DNA of 27,097 nucleotides from Planctomycetota bacterium. Its GTDB lineage: Bacteria; Planctomycetota; Planctomycetia; Pirellulales; Pirellulaceae. The notes beneath the pieces were generated by a model. That model searched no databases, had not been told where the DNA came from, and was given only the letters and a program-made list of their open reading frames with translations. The stretch is from the NCBI GenBank assembly GCA_024277285.1, contig JAJRVM010000217.1, forward strand, positions 1 through 27,097, in the 5' to 3' direction. The translations under genes were made by a program, and so were the position numbers. Below, piece by piece: positions 17,175-26,043 of the stretch (the first letter of the stretch is position 1; each line of letters opens with the position of its first letter).

Positions 17175-17220
17175 GCCTGATTATGATGCAGAAAGAGAGG
17201 CGGTTTGAATCGCAATAGTA

Positions 17221-17325
17221 CTAGGCTTTGTCTCAAAACGTCTTTTCGCGCGGCAAAACCATGCTATTTTCAGCAGATTACGCGAAACGCAAGGTGGTAA
17301 ATACGAGTTTTGAGACGAAGCCTAG
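17221..17325. mobile_element. MITE-like element with CTAG target duplication
   Basis: A 97-base element (17225-17321) is bounded by CTAG at 17221-17224 and 17322-17325. Its ends are inverted: GCTTTGTCTCAAAAC (17225-17239) against GTTTTGAGACGAAGC (17307-17321), 14 of 15 matching. It carries no gene. CTAG duplication and short G-rich-to-start inverted ends fit a non-autonomous relative of an IS5-like DDE element, though CTAG is itself palindromic, so the duplication is not proof. It sits 46 bases upstream of the folP start. Confidence 0.6.
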
Positions 17326-17525
17326 GTGAGCCCGCCCAAAACACCCCTGCGGCCTGAAGGGCCTCCGGTGGTGTGCCTTTCCTAAGGTTCCGCGCGGTCC
17401 GCCGCATTCGCGGCGACCTTGCTCCATGGGTAAGTTGTTCTAGCGCGCCCCTATCGGGGCTTATCTCGCAGACATCTTCGCGATTCTGGCGAAACAGAGC
17501 AAGTGGCAGTAGCACAGACGGGTCG
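17326..17525. repeat. Hairpin-rich intergenic sequence, probable genomic repeat
   Basis: Two hundred bases between the MITE-like element and the lptE stop contain several short inverted repeats: GCCGC/GCGGC near 17400-17413 and CCCC/GGGG near 17444-17457, with other GC-rich pairings. Minus-strand translation gives an Arg/Pro-rich string with no family-like content. The look (arginine-rich shadow ORF, many hairpins) is that of an interspersed planctomycete repeat, but no second copy is in the window, so this is only a suspicion. Confidence 0.3.
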
Positions 17526-18131
17526 TTACCAGTTTTGAGTTTCCATTTGCGATACGATTTGTTGCGCCAGTTTCTGAATGGCCGTCTGCTCGGCAGTCGC
17601 AATCGACTGTCCCGATTCGGGCACGAAGTCAGATCCCAAACTCACGATGCTCTGCACCAGGATCCTGCCCGAGTTATCGATCCAGGTTACATGCACGGCA
17701 GCTTGGTAAAGCAGGTTGCGTGGTTCATCATTGACATTTTCCGACAACACGCGTTTCTGGTCGCCCCACAAGATATTACCGGTCAACACGCTGTCCGCCA
17801 ACGGGCTACTGACGACCTTGTAGGGCGTGCGCAACTCAATCTCCTTCACAACCGCTTCGGTCAGCCATTCGCCCAAGTCCTTCCGCAACGTGCTCGACTT
17901 GAACAAAGGCACATTGATCGTTTTGAGATCGGTACGATAGAGCGTTCGATTGCCGAACTGGTAGCCACCACAACCACTGGCCAAGAACGTCATGGCCAAC
18001 AGCGCCATGACCAAGACCGGCATGCATCGTGCGGCAAGCAGCATCCGCGTTGTGGCCGCAACACGAACAGCAACTCCCGCCATTTGCACGGTGGGAGCCG
18101 TATTACTACGATTGCTCTGCAACGCTTCCAT
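17526..18131 (-). CDS. lptE: LptE-like LPS-assembly lipoprotein
   Basis: A 201-residue predicted outer-membrane lipoprotein. A hydrophobic segment ends in the lipobox LASGC (Cys54), followed by GGYQFGNRTLYRTDLKTINVPLF, which is typical of LptE-family proteins that plug the LptD translocon for lipopolysaccharide export. The C-terminal half (TAIQKLAQQIVSQME) is the usual amphipathic helix. The ATG at 18131 gives an N-terminus about 30 residues too long for a signal peptide; ATG 18044 or 18023 would give a standard one, so the start is uncertain. Its position behind a BamD-like gene strengthens the outer-membrane reading. Confidence 0.75.
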   Translation of the reverse strand: MEALQSNRSNTAPTVQMAGVAVRVAATTRMLLAARCMPVLVMALLAMTFLASGCGGYQFGNRTLYRTDLKTINVPLFKSSTLRKDLGEWLTEAVVKEIELRTPYKVVSSPLADSVLTGNILWGDQKRVLSENVNDEPRNLLYQAAVHVTWIDNSGRILVQSIVSLGSDFVPESGQSIATAEQTAIQKLAQQIVSQMETQNW

Positions 18132-18307
18132 GCTCGACCACTTTCAAATTCTCGTCAGGTTGCCTGCCACGACGTGCCGTGCTACTGCCTCAAACGAAAC
18201 GTGTTCATCATTGCCACACTTCGAGCGTCCGTCAGCCGGTTGCGTAACCGCAACCGAAGCTTGCGAGCAACGACAGCGGCAGACGAATCGACTGCGGTGC
18301 ACAACCG

Positions 18308-19606
18308 TCATCGTCGCTTCGTATCGGTGACCGTATCGGTCGTACTCTCCGGAGCGGCCGCCATCCGTGGCTCGGCCGACCTTCCGTCCGGAAACAATTC
18401 GACTAACCAGGAGAGCCGTTGTGGCGGCGTCCGAGGTTTATCCGCGATTTCCGGCACTTGCACACGCGCCTTATCGGCAAACGGTGTGTCGTCGAAGTCC
18501 GACAAAATCAACTCACAATAGAATCGCGCCGCACCATACTCGTGCCGCTTGTTGTAATACTCCGCCATGGTCCATTCGCGTTCCGCCTTGTGATAGCGGA
18601 CTTTGCGATATGCCTTTTCCAGTTCCTCGCGATGTTCCCCAGCCTCTTTGGGAAACTGACGCCGCACCTGCTTCACCAGTTTCTCAGCCTCATCCAATAC
18701 GCCACCGGCAAACTCAGGCCCTCGATAGCCACGCAACTTCGCTTGGATCCCCAGATAGTGAGCCATAAACTGATGTTCGCTGCTGGGGAAGTTGGTGCGC
18801 AAGTCCGAGTAATACTGGTCGGCTCCTTCGTAGTCCCCTTTCGCAAACAACGCGTTTCCCGCAGCGATGGTAGCGTCGTCTGCCAGCTTACCGGTGGGGT
18901 CGTCAAGTCGCATTCGATCGTAAATGCGAATCGCATGTCCAAAGCTATCTGACCAGGGGCGTTGTTTGTCGGTCAAATTCAATCCAAGAACGACCGAACT
19001 CCCCTCCGCTTCCAACTTGAGCCAATACTGGGCGATGACAAACCGGCGCGCGCCGACCAGGTCGAGGTAACGCGAATTGGGATACTTTTTCAGCAACGCC
19101 TCAAAATGCTCGTTCGCTTCTACATACCGGTCCGCGAAAAACTGACTCTCTCCGGCGCGAAACAACGCATCTTCTTCGAGTGCAGAGTCGGGCCAACGTT
19201 CCGCAGCGCTAAGATATTTGCCGCTCGCCTTGAGAAACATCGCGTGCGACTCGTCACCTTGCTGCGCCGAACGGGCAGCCACCGCTTCTTGGTACAACGA
19301 CTCCGCCTCGTCATAAAGCTGGCGCGCAAGCTCGCGATCAGGACCCTGCCCTGATATTCTCTTGACGGTCGTGCCGAATTTAGAGGGTGAGAAATCAGCA
19401 AGTTGTAACGGCGCATCCGATTTCTGCTCGCCAAGCGACTCGTCATACGAAGCGAGTGCCACTTCGCGCGAATCCTCACTCGTCGAATTGGTCAGCGACG
19501 AAACGGACTCGGTCGAGCCACGGTCGTTGAACGTGGCACACCCCGCCAGCACCATGCCGTTGGCAAGTACTAGAAACACCACGAGCTCTCGAATCAGCCT
19601 TCGCAT
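18308..19606 (-). CDS. bamD: BamD/YfiO-like outer-membrane assembly lipoprotein with TPR repeats
   Basis: A 432-residue lipoprotein. The N-terminal signal ends in VLAGC (Cys23). A serine/charged linker follows, then helical tetratricopeptide-type pairs: LYDEAESLYQEAV, DALFRAGESQFFADRYVEANEHFEALLKKYPNSRY, AAGNALFAKGDYEGADQYYSDLRTNFPSSEHQF, and near the end EYYNKRHEYGAARFYCELILSDFDDTPFADKA. These match BamD-like proteins that help insert outer-membrane beta barrels. It is longer than E. coli BamD (about 245) because extra repeats lie in the middle, so a general TPR lipoprotein remains possible. ATG 19606 has AAGGA eight bases upstream; the TTG at 19627 has none. It lies between recO and lptE. 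Confidence 0.78.
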   Translation of the reverse strand: MRRLIRELVVFLVLANGMVLAGCATFNDRGSTESVSSLTNSTSEDSREVALASYDESLGEQKSDAPLQLADFSPSKFGTTVKRISGQGPDRELARQLYDEAESLYQEAVAARSAQQGDESHAMFLKASGKYLSAAERWPDSALEEDALFRAGESQFFADRYVEANEHFEALLKKYPNSRYLDLVGARRFVIAQYWLKLEAEGSSVVLGLNLTDKQRPWSDSFGHAIRIYDRMRLDDPTGKLADDATIAAGNALFAKGDYEGADQYYSDLRTNFPSSEHQFMAHYLGIQAKLRGYRGPEFAGGVLDEAEKLVKQVRRQFPKEAGEHREELEKAYRKVRYHKAEREWTMAEYYNKRHEYGAARFYCELILSDFDDTPFADKARVQVPEIADKPRTPPQRLSWLVELFPDGRSAEPRMAAAPESTTDTVTDTKRR

Positions 19607-19645
19607 ATGGGACGTCCTTGTCCGCAATGATTGTCGAACCGATCC

Positions 19646-20398
19646 TCAGGATAACGAACCAAGATAGCCGTGCATCCGAGGCCGGTGATCCAATAAATTA
19701 CACATATACTTCCCGATGACGCCACGTATCTCACCGCGAGTACGCACATCGACCGGCATCTGTCGCCATTCGTTCGAATCGGCCGCGGCAAACTGCTGCA
19801 ACGCTCGAATCGCATCCGCTGTGACGCTCACCACCTGCCGTTGACCGGCGCGACAAGGCTTGCAGAGCAGGCCACCAGCTAACTGCCCAAACAAGACGCG
19901 TCCCGAAATATCCAGTTCCTGGCCACACGCCGCACATCCATGCAAGGCCGGCAAATGGCCGAGTATCTGCAGTGCACGCAGTTCAAACCGAAGCACAATA
20001 CGGGCCACGTCCAGATCACCTTCCAAATCCAACAAGGCGGCGTCAGCCGCATCGTACAGCTCCGGCAGTGGCTCTCCTTCATGTGTCAAGTCGCGTAGCA
20101 ACTCGGCAACATAGTACCCGGCGTAAAGTCGCGACAACTCACGCGAGGCCGCACGGAAACGGCGTTCCAACTTGGCTTCCGTCAATAAATCAAGCGATTC
20201 AGACGATTTGTGCAGGAACACTATGCGACAAACGGCCAGCAGGTCAAGAGCAGACTCAAATGAACTCTTCGGACGTCTCGCCCCTTTCGCCAACGCCCCT
20301 ATCTTGCCAAACTCGCGAGTAAACAACGTCACGACGCAACTTGTCTCGCTGAACTCCACCACGCGAATGACAATCGCGGTTGATTTCTCACTTGCCAT
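19646..20398 (-). CDS. recO: DNA repair protein RecO
   Basis: Recombination mediator that, with RecR, loads RecA onto SSB-coated single strands; 250 residues, typical. The N-terminal OB domain is present (STAIVIRVVEFSETSCVVTLFTREFGKIGALAKGARR in pieces), then a helical domain (LYAGYYVAELLRDLTHEGEPLPELYDA). A zinc finger is formed by Cys155, Cys158, Cys179 and Cys182. The frame is open upstream to 20494, inside the preceding gene, but ATG 20398 gives the normal N-terminus and uses the GGAG that also ends the CorC-like gene. It begins seven bases after that gene stops, so it is translationally coupled. Confidence 0.93.
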   Translation of the reverse strand: MASEKSTAIVIRVVEFSETSCVVTLFTREFGKIGALAKGARRPKSSFESALDLLAVCRIVFLHKSSESLDLLTEAKLERRFRAASRELSRLYAGYYVAELLRDLTHEGEPLPELYDAADAALLDLEGDLDVARIVLRFELRALQILGHLPALHGCAACGQELDISGRVLFGQLAGGLLCKPCRAGQRQVVSVTADAIRALQQFAAADSNEWRQMPVDVRTRGEIRGVIGKYMCNLLDHRPRMHGYLGSLS

Positions 20399-20405
20399 GC
20401 ACGCT

Positions 20406-21692
20406 TTACTCCGATTCCATTTCTTCCAGAATCTCCATGCGAATCCGCTCGACGCGCCGCGGTGTGGCTTTGAGAACGGTAAACCGCACCCCATCCTGGT
20501 ATATTACTTCCCCAACTTTGGGGATTCGGCCAAGCGCATTGACCACAAAACCGGCCACTGTTTCAAATTCCTCGGGGTCCGACAGCATGAGCCCATGCTG
20601 TTCGTTCAGCTCGTCAATGTGGACTCGCCCATCCACTTCCAGCGTCCTGTCATCGGTGCGCACCAATTCGACTTCTTCCTCGGTGTCGGCTTCATCCGCG
20701 ATCTCGCCGACAATCTCCTCCAAGGCATCTTCGATCGTCACGACGCCGGCCACGGCGCGGTATTCGTCAACCACGATAGCCATGTGATTTCGAGTGCGAC
20801 GAAACTCGCGCAGCAGATCGTCAACCGCTTTCGAATCGGGGACGAACCACGGCTTGCGCAATAGCTCACGGACGTTTCGTCGAGGTATCTCCAGGTCCTT
20901 GGACAATTCGGCCAACAAGTCCTTGACGAACAGAACCCCAATCACCTGATCGAGCGTCTCCTCGTAGACCGGCAGTCGCGTGCGTCCGCTCGCGGCAACG
21001 TTTTTCAGCATCTCCGACCAACTTGACTCGACATTCAATGCATCGACTTCGCTGCGTGGAGTCATGATCTCGGCCACTTCGACATCCCCCAACTCGATCA
21101 CGCCTTCAATCATCTCGCGCGCATCGGCTTCTAACAACCCATCGCGCAAACCGGCGGTCACAATCGTGCGGATCTCGTCCTCGAACGCCTCTTCTTCATC
21201 CTCATGGGTTTCCTGCTGCCCCGCCAGTCGGTGCATTAGTGCGTCGATCATCTTCACGCCCAACGTCAATGGCCACATGATCCAGGCAACGACCGCCCAA
21301 AGCCGCCAGGTATGGAACAGAAACGGTGCGGACCAGACATGCACGACCGCCCATGGGATCCAAATTGTGCAGACCAGTAGAATGACGGCTGACGCACCAG
21401 CGACGACCGCCAAATGCTTCCCGTCCGCCAGAATCGCCGCGCCGCTGGGAAAAAACCACTGGCCGACGCACAACACAACGACTACACTGCCCGCGACCTG
21501 CAAGGTCTCGGCCGCGACCGCGAACCCCTCGTGGCGATCAAGAATATCGTCGAACAGCTCGCGGCGATTGCGGCGGCGGCAATAGAGCTCCATGTCGTGC
21601 CGCGAAAACTCGTAAAGGACTTTGGTGCCGGTCGCCGCTAGAAGCGTGATCAGCACGCCCAAAAACGCAATCCAGAGCAAGAGATCAGACAT
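20406..21692 (-). CDS. CorC/CNNM-type membrane protein with CBS domains
   Basis: A 428-residue membrane protein of the hemolysin-like CNNM/CorC family, linked to Mg2+ (or Co2+) transport or its control. The first 150 residues hold several hydrophobic helices (DUF21/CNNM region). A cytoplasmic acidic linker (THEDEEEAFEDEIRTIV) leads to a pair of CBS domains (VAEIMTPRSEVDAL to VVTIEDALEEIVGEI), and a C-terminal CorC_HlyC ion-binding domain (LEVDGRVHIDELNE to VLKATPRRVERIRME). GTG 21695 and ATG 21692 are adjacent; ATG is preferred, with GGAGGTGAG nine bases upstream. The 129-base repeat lies in its leader. The family often neighbours ybeY and recO, as here. Confidence 0.9.
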   Translation of the reverse strand: MSDLLLWIAFLGVLITLLAATGTKVLYEFSRHDMELYCRRRNRRELFDDILDRHEGFAVAAETLQVAGSVVVVLCVGQWFFPSGAAILADGKHLAVVAGASAVILLVCTIWIPWAVVHVWSAPFLFHTWRLWAVVAWIMWPLTLGVKMIDALMHRLAGQQETHEDEEEAFEDEIRTIVTAGLRDGLLEADAREMIEGVIELGDVEVAEIMTPRSEVDALNVESSWSEMLKNVAASGRTRLPVYEETLDQVIGVLFVKDLLAELSKDLEIPRRNVRELLRKPWFVPDSKAVDDLLREFRRTRNHMAIVVDEYRAVAGVVTIEDALEEIVGEIADEADTEEEVELVRTDDRTLEVDGRVHIDELNEQHGLMLSDPEEFETVAGFVVNALGRIPKVGEVIYQDGVRFTVLKATPRRVERIRMEILEEMESE

Positions 21693-21742
21693 CACGTCGA
21701 CTCACCTCCCGGCACCACGTCGCTCACGCCAAATCACCTCCA

Positions 21743-21871
21743 CCTGAGAACGTGCTTTGAAAATGGTTCCCAACGCACAATCGGTTCGATTTCAACCTCG
21801 CTTGTGGAGCAGAACCAAGTGATCTTCGGCTCTGAGCCGCTCCTCCGCGAATGCTAAAACACGTTCTGAGA
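21743..21871. repeat. 129-base interspersed repeat, copy 2
   Basis: Second copy of the element at 14571-14699, same orientation and same length. Its inverted ends are clearer here: CTGAGAACGTG at 21744-21754 against CACGTTCTGAG at 21860-21870. The inner palindrome CGGCTCTGAGCCG (21827-21839) keeps its stem although the loop base differs from copy 1. It occupies almost the whole spacer between the ybeY stop and the CorC-like start. Confidence 0.8.
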
Positions 21872-21872
21872 G

Positions 21873-22313
21873 TCATTGTTTCCAATAGCGCTGCTCGGCA
21901 GCGCGCATCGCGTCTCTCGCTGCAGACTCCTTGTCGTCAAATCCAACCAAGTGCAGTACACCGTGGATCACATACAGCAGCAACTCCGATTCCGGCTCGA
22001 CTCCATATTCCGCAGCTTGAGCAAGTGCCGTCTCCGCGCTGACAATCACCTCCCCATCCAAGTGATCCGCATCCTGTTCAAGTGCGAAACTGAGCACATC
22101 GGTGGGGTAGTCGTGACGCAGGAACTACCGGTTCAACGCGTGAATCGTCGGGTCATCCACCACGGCGATGCTAATCTGTGCGGCATCAGGACCATGATCT
22201 TCGAGAATCGACCGGGCCACCTGCTCGAATTGTCGAGTGGAGACCGCCAGGAGCGTCTGTTGGTTGGTGATTTCGATGTCGATCATGTCGAGCAAGTTGG
22301 TTGACGACGTCAT
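21873..22313 (-). pseudogene. ybeY: ybeY (rRNA maturation endoribonuclease) interrupted by an amber codon
   Basis: YbeY is a metal-dependent RNase needed for 16S rRNA 3' maturation and ribosome quality control. The reading frame runs 146 codons from ATG 22313 (overlapping the HD gene stop by ATGA) to TGA 21873, the normal YbeY length. TAG at 22125-22127 interrupts it. Both sides are family-like: IDIEITNQQTLL and ISIAVVDDPTIHALNR before it; FLRHDYPTDVLSFAL and the metal site HGVLHLVGFDD after it. CAG (Gln) to TAG, one transition, would restore a normal protein. The third metal ligand is Asp (GFDD) where many bacteria have His; I recall Asp in other lineages too. Because the GTPase gene here ends in TAG, recoding of TAG is unlikely. 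A sequencing error is possible. Confidence 0.85.
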
Positions 22314-24679
22314 GCGGTCTGTTGGTTCGGATACTTGACGCGAGCATGATATACAGCCGTCAACGACTTGACCAGACTGTCTTCAATACAGCTCAATTCC
22401 GCCAGCGTGATCTCACAATCGTCAAACTGGCCGTCCAGAAGCTTCTTCATCGCGATGTCTTCGACCAGGCTCTCGATACGTGCCGGGGTCGGGTCGACCA
22501 GCGTCCGGCTGGCACTCTCCACGGCATCGGCCAGCATCAGCACACCCGCCTCCCTCGATTGCGGGCGAGGCCCCGGGTACCGATAGTTAGCTTCCTCGAC
22601 CTCTTCCTTGTCAGGATCGCTTTCCGACTGCATGGCGGCTTGGCGATAGAAGTACTCTACCAGCGTTGTGCCGTGATGCTGTTCAATAAAATCGATGATT
22701 CGTTGCGGCAGGCGATTCTGCCGTGCCAGGTCGGCACCATCTTTGACATGCGCGATAATAACCAACGTGCTCATGGCCGGCAGCAACGACTCGTGACGAT
22801 TCGCATCACGCCCCTGATTCTCAATGAAGTATCCTGGCTTGAACATCTTGCCGATATCGTGAAAGTACGCTCCCACTCGCACCAACAGACCATTGGCCCC
22901 AATCGACTCGGCCGCCGACTCGGCCAGCGACGCGACATTGATCGAGTGGTTGTAGGTTCCCGGAGCGCGCCGCGCCAACTCTTGCAACAGCGGATGGGCC
23001 GCATCACCCAGCTCCAGCAAACTGATATCGGTCTGCACGTCAAACAGTCGTTCGATAAACGGCAGCAAGCCGGTCATGATCAATGCAGCCAACAGAGCAC
23101 AGAATCCGTGCCAGACGGCACCGGCCAGCAAGTGGACCAGCAACACGTTTCCCGGATTCTGCCAATGGTCGACGGAAGGGAAATCGGTACCGCTCCACGA
23201 CCCGAGCGGCTCGCCCAGCAACGTCCCAATACCGACCGTGGTTACCATGGCCACGATGGCCGCGCCCAAGCCAACGTGGATCAGCTTGGTCCGGCTGCGC
23301 ACGCGATTCAATAGCAGAATCGCCGTCGCACTCGATGCGACCATCAAGACGAACTCGGCAATACCCATGCCGAGCGAAACACACAACATCAGCGAAACTG
23401 CGGCCGAAAGGAGTAACGCAAGCTCACGCGAATAGGCGACGGCGATGGTCATGCCGAACAACACGATCGGAATGATAATCGCCTGCCAGAGTTCACCTGA
23501 ACAAAGTCGCGCCAAGGCGACCGTCACGACCAAAGCTCCTAACAAGGTCGTCAGTCGGCGGAGGTCGGCGATGATGTGCGGTCGATGAAAGAAGATGAAA
23601 ACGCCACAAAGAACGTACAGTGCCGTGTACATGCCCCAGCTCGCACAGCTGTAGCCCAGCTTGTCCAGCGCCGACATTTTCCTTGTGAGTACGCGGTATT
23701 CGGCTTCCAGCACGGCAAGCTTTTCCGCATCAATCGACGTGCCACCAAATACCAGCGGATTTCCCGCAGCATAGGGCGTCAACGCAATCTCCTTGACGAC
23801 TTCGCGATCATACTCGAGGTTCGTCGCGGCAAGATCCAATCGCAACGTCGTCGGCAACCCTTGATTGACGCACCAATGGAACGCCAGCGCGGCGAGATCA
23901 TCGACATGCTCGGCGGCAAACCCGGCTTTACCAAACTCTTCCCGCAGCCGCCTTTGCAAGTCATCCGTCACTTCGGCGATGCGAACGTTCGCGACTTCGA
24001 CTTGTTTCAGCTGGTCCGGTGCCCCAACCGTGTAGACCTTGATCTGTATCTGACTGCCCGCCTCCGGCAGATGCTCCAACTTCTTGAGCAAACCGTTTTC
24101 CTCGAACGGCTGAAACGCTCGTTTCACCGCACGTGCAAATTGCGTCAGATCGTTGTCTTCGGCCAACGCCGCGCGGACGCGAGCAAAAAAGGCCTTGTCA
24201 TCCGGTTCCGGCGTTTTATCTTCGAGCGACAAGAACGGTTGCCACGTCTTCTTGTCCAAATCGTCATAGGCCGCCGCACCCAACACCGCGAAAAGGGCGC
24301 TCTTGAGCCCCGATTGCAGTTCCCGTAGCGGATTCGGGTCGTGCCAGTAAATGCACGTGACCTCGCTCCGCTTCAGTTCGCGCAACCGCTTCGTGCCCTC
24401 GGGGTCGGGCACGCTGAAGTCGACGCGTGCATCGATGTTGCGCAACGGTATGTAACCCGCACGGTATCCAAACGGTGGCTTCCAACCAGCCGTCAATAGC
24501 CACATCAGCAACGCCGCAATCAGGCACAACCCGATACGTATCAGCACGTCCCTCCGCTGCAGTTTGCCCAACACGCGCGCGACCTGCCCAGGAGGCAACG
24601 CGATCGATGCAACGTGGTCTGATCGTGTTATCTTTTGATTGCTCGACATACCCTTGCCTGGATTGGGGACTCCACCCAT
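22310..24679 (-). CDS. 7TM-HD membrane phosphodiesterase (PgpH/YqfF family)
   Basis: A 789-residue inner-membrane protein. A first helix at about 45-63 is followed by a large extracytoplasmic 7TMR-HD sensor domain (about 70-340), then a block of about seven helices (roughly 345-545), then a cytoplasmic HD phosphohydrolase domain (about 560-740). Metal-binding residues are visible in APGTYNHSINVASLAESAA, AYFHDIGK and EQHHGT. Characterised relatives hydrolyse cyclic di-AMP. It lies between phoH and ybeY as in many bacteria. The ATG at 24679, six bases after the phoH stop, lacks a clear Shine-Dalgarno; ATG 24649 is an alternative with AAGGG too close. Activity on c-di-AMP is inferred from family only. 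Confidence 0.9.
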   Translation of the reverse strand: MGGVPNPGKGMSSNQKITRSDHVASIALPPGQVARVLGKLQRRDVLIRIGLCLIAALLMWLLTAGWKPPFGYRAGYIPLRNIDARVDFSVPDPEGTKRLRELKRSEVTCIYWHDPNPLRELQSGLKSALFAVLGAAAYDDLDKKTWQPFLSLEDKTPEPDDKAFFARVRAALAEDNDLTQFARAVKRAFQPFEENGLLKKLEHLPEAGSQIQIKVYTVGAPDQLKQVEVANVRIAEVTDDLQRRLREEFGKAGFAAEHVDDLAALAFHWCVNQGLPTTLRLDLAATNLEYDREVVKEIALTPYAAGNPLVFGGTSIDAEKLAVLEAEYRVLTRKMSALDKLGYSCASWGMYTALYVLCGVFIFFHRPHIIADLRRLTTLLGALVVTVALARLCSGELWQAIIIPIVLFGMTIAVAYSRELALLLSAAVSLMLCVSLGMGIAEFVLMVASSATAILLLNRVRSRTKLIHVGLGAAIVAMVTTVGIGTLLGEPLGSWSGTDFPSVDHWQNPGNVLLVHLLAGAVWHGFCALLAALIMTGLLPFIERLFDVQTDISLLELGDAAHPLLQELARRAPGTYNHSINVASLAESAAESIGANGLLVRVGAYFHDIGKMFKPGYFIENQGRDANRHESLLPAMSTLVIIAHVKDGADLARQNRLPQRIIDFIEQHHGTTLVEYFYRQAAMQSESDPDKEEVEEANYRYPGPRPQSREAGVLMLADAVESASRTLVDPTPARIESLVEDIAMKKLLDGQFDDCEITLAELSCIEDSLVKSLTAVYHARVKYPNQQTA

Positions 24680-24685
24680 GTGGAC

Positions 24686-25657
24686 TTAACGATGGCGCTT
24701 CGACCCCTTGCCGTGCTGCGCCCCCTTGTGCTGCTCGTACGCCTTGACAATATCTCGCACCAAGCGATGCCGCACAATGTCCGATTTGTCCAACTCTACC
24801 ATGACGACCCCGCGAATCTTCCGTAACCGTTCCACCGCATCAATCAATCCGCTCCGTGAACTCGCCGGTAGGTCGATCTGCGTCACGTCTCCCGAAACGA
24901 CCAGCTTTGAACCCTCGCCCATCCGAGTGAGGAACATCTTCATCTGAGAAACGCTGGTGTTCTGCGCCTCATCCAATATCACAAAGGCATCGTTCAACGT
25001 GCGGCCCCGCATGTATGCCAACGGTACCACCTCAATGACGTCGCGCTCCATATGGCTCTTGACCAACTCGTAATCCATCATCTCGTGCAACGCATCTAAC
25101 AACGGCCGCAAATAGGGATTGATCTTCGCTTGCAAGTCGCCCGGCAGAAAACCAAGACTCTCGCCCGCCTCGACCGCCGGGCGCACCAGGACGATGCGCC
25201 GTATGTCGCGCCGCTTCAAAGCCTCCACCGCCATCGCCACCGCGAGGTACGTCTTGCCCGTGCCAGCCGGCCCCACCGCGAAGACCAATTCGTTCTTGCG
25301 AATCGCGTGGACGTAACGCCGCTGGCCGTCCGTGCGTGGTCGAATCTGGCGCGTCGCGTCCGTCACGTCGATCGCCGGCATCGGGCCACTGGAAGTACCA
25401 CCCTGCACGTGAGCCAGGACGCGATCCACGTCCTCCGCAGATAACGAGCCCTGGCGCTCGACCAAATGCTTGAGCTCCTCAAACGCATGAGTTGCCTGCG
25501 CCACCGCACGATCCTCGCCACTGACGTGGATTTCGCCGTCACGGTGCGTTATCGAAACGCCAAGGACGCTGCGAATCGCGCGGAGATGCTGATCGCGTGC
25601 CCCAAACAAAGAGAGTACCAAACGGGGCTCTGCAACCGATAACGTTGCTTCACTCAT
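24686..25657 (-). CDS. phoH: PhoH family ATPase
   Basis: A 323-residue P-loop protein of the PhoH/YbeZ type, thought to act with YbeY in rRNA processing as an ATPase or RNA helicase. A short KH-like N-terminal region (about 10-65) precedes the ATPase domain: Walker A GPAGTGKT at 129-136, the VRPAVEAGESLGFLPGD segment, Walker B FVILDEAQN from 225, and the sensor-like SGDVTQIDLP. The C-terminus is a basic tail (KGSKRHR). The ATG at 25657 starts a normal-length protein, though its Shine-Dalgarno is weak. It heads the phoH/HD/ybeY unit. Confidence 0.96.
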   Translation of the reverse strand: MSEATLSVAEPRLVLSLFGARDQHLRAIRSVLGVSITHRDGEIHVSGEDRAVAQATHAFEELKHLVERQGSLSAEDVDRVLAHVQGGTSSGPMPAIDVTDATRQIRPRTDGQRRYVHAIRKNELVFAVGPAGTGKTYLAVAMAVEALKRRDIRRIVLVRPAVEAGESLGFLPGDLQAKINPYLRPLLDALHEMMDYELVKSHMERDVIEVVPLAYMRGRTLNDAFVILDEAQNTSVSQMKMFLTRMGEGSKLVVSGDVTQIDLPASSRSGLIDAVERLRKIRGVVMVELDKSDIVRHRLVRDIVKAYEQHKGAQHGKGSKRHR

Positions 25658-26043
25658 CCAATAGCTGGCGACTCTTCAGCCTGCCACCAATGTTCTTGCG
25701 TTGACGAAATGACTACTCAACTATAGCGAATCGCACCAAGCAATTACCAGATGGTCCCACGCTTGACCCCCATATGCGAGAAAATGTGCAGTTTAGAACG
25801 GATATACAGCATCTACTGGAAGGATGTAATACCACCCATCAGGGTCGTTCGCGAGACAACAATCGGTATCGCATAACCGCCTCGCCATCAGCACCTTCAG
25901 ATAGGGGACCGCCAATTGACAGGGAGAAACGTTGCTGAAAAGACGTTTTCGCCAGGGCAATACCACTTTCTCAACGGGCCAAGGTTTCGTCGCTGGTAAG
26001 TAACAGGCAAGCGCGCGAGACAGATCGTTTTCGCCGACCGAGC
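25658..26043. other. 386-base spacer between cdsA and phoH without a supported gene
   Basis: A minus-strand frame (25793-26152) crosses this spacer and enters cdsA out of phase; its residues (for example YLPATKPWPVEKVVLPWRKR) match nothing I recognise. The spacer is longer than others in this block, so phoH may have its own promoter here. TATAGCG at 25721-25727 on the plus strand is the only promoter-like feature seen, and it is weak. Confidence 0.4.

Noticed and set aside
17373..18521. Long plus-strand frame of 382 codons
   Set aside because: Antisense to lptE and part of the BamD-like gene, both of which have lipoprotein signals and family motifs; the antisense translation has none.
21781..21800. 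GGTTCGATTTC resembling a tRNA T-arm
   Set aside because: No acceptor, anticodon or D-arm pairing surrounds it, and the sequence varies in the second repeat copy.
22125..22127. TAG recoded as a sense codon
   Set aside because: The GTPase gene ends with TAG at 4154-4156 and the window shows no other in-frame TAG in conserved genes.
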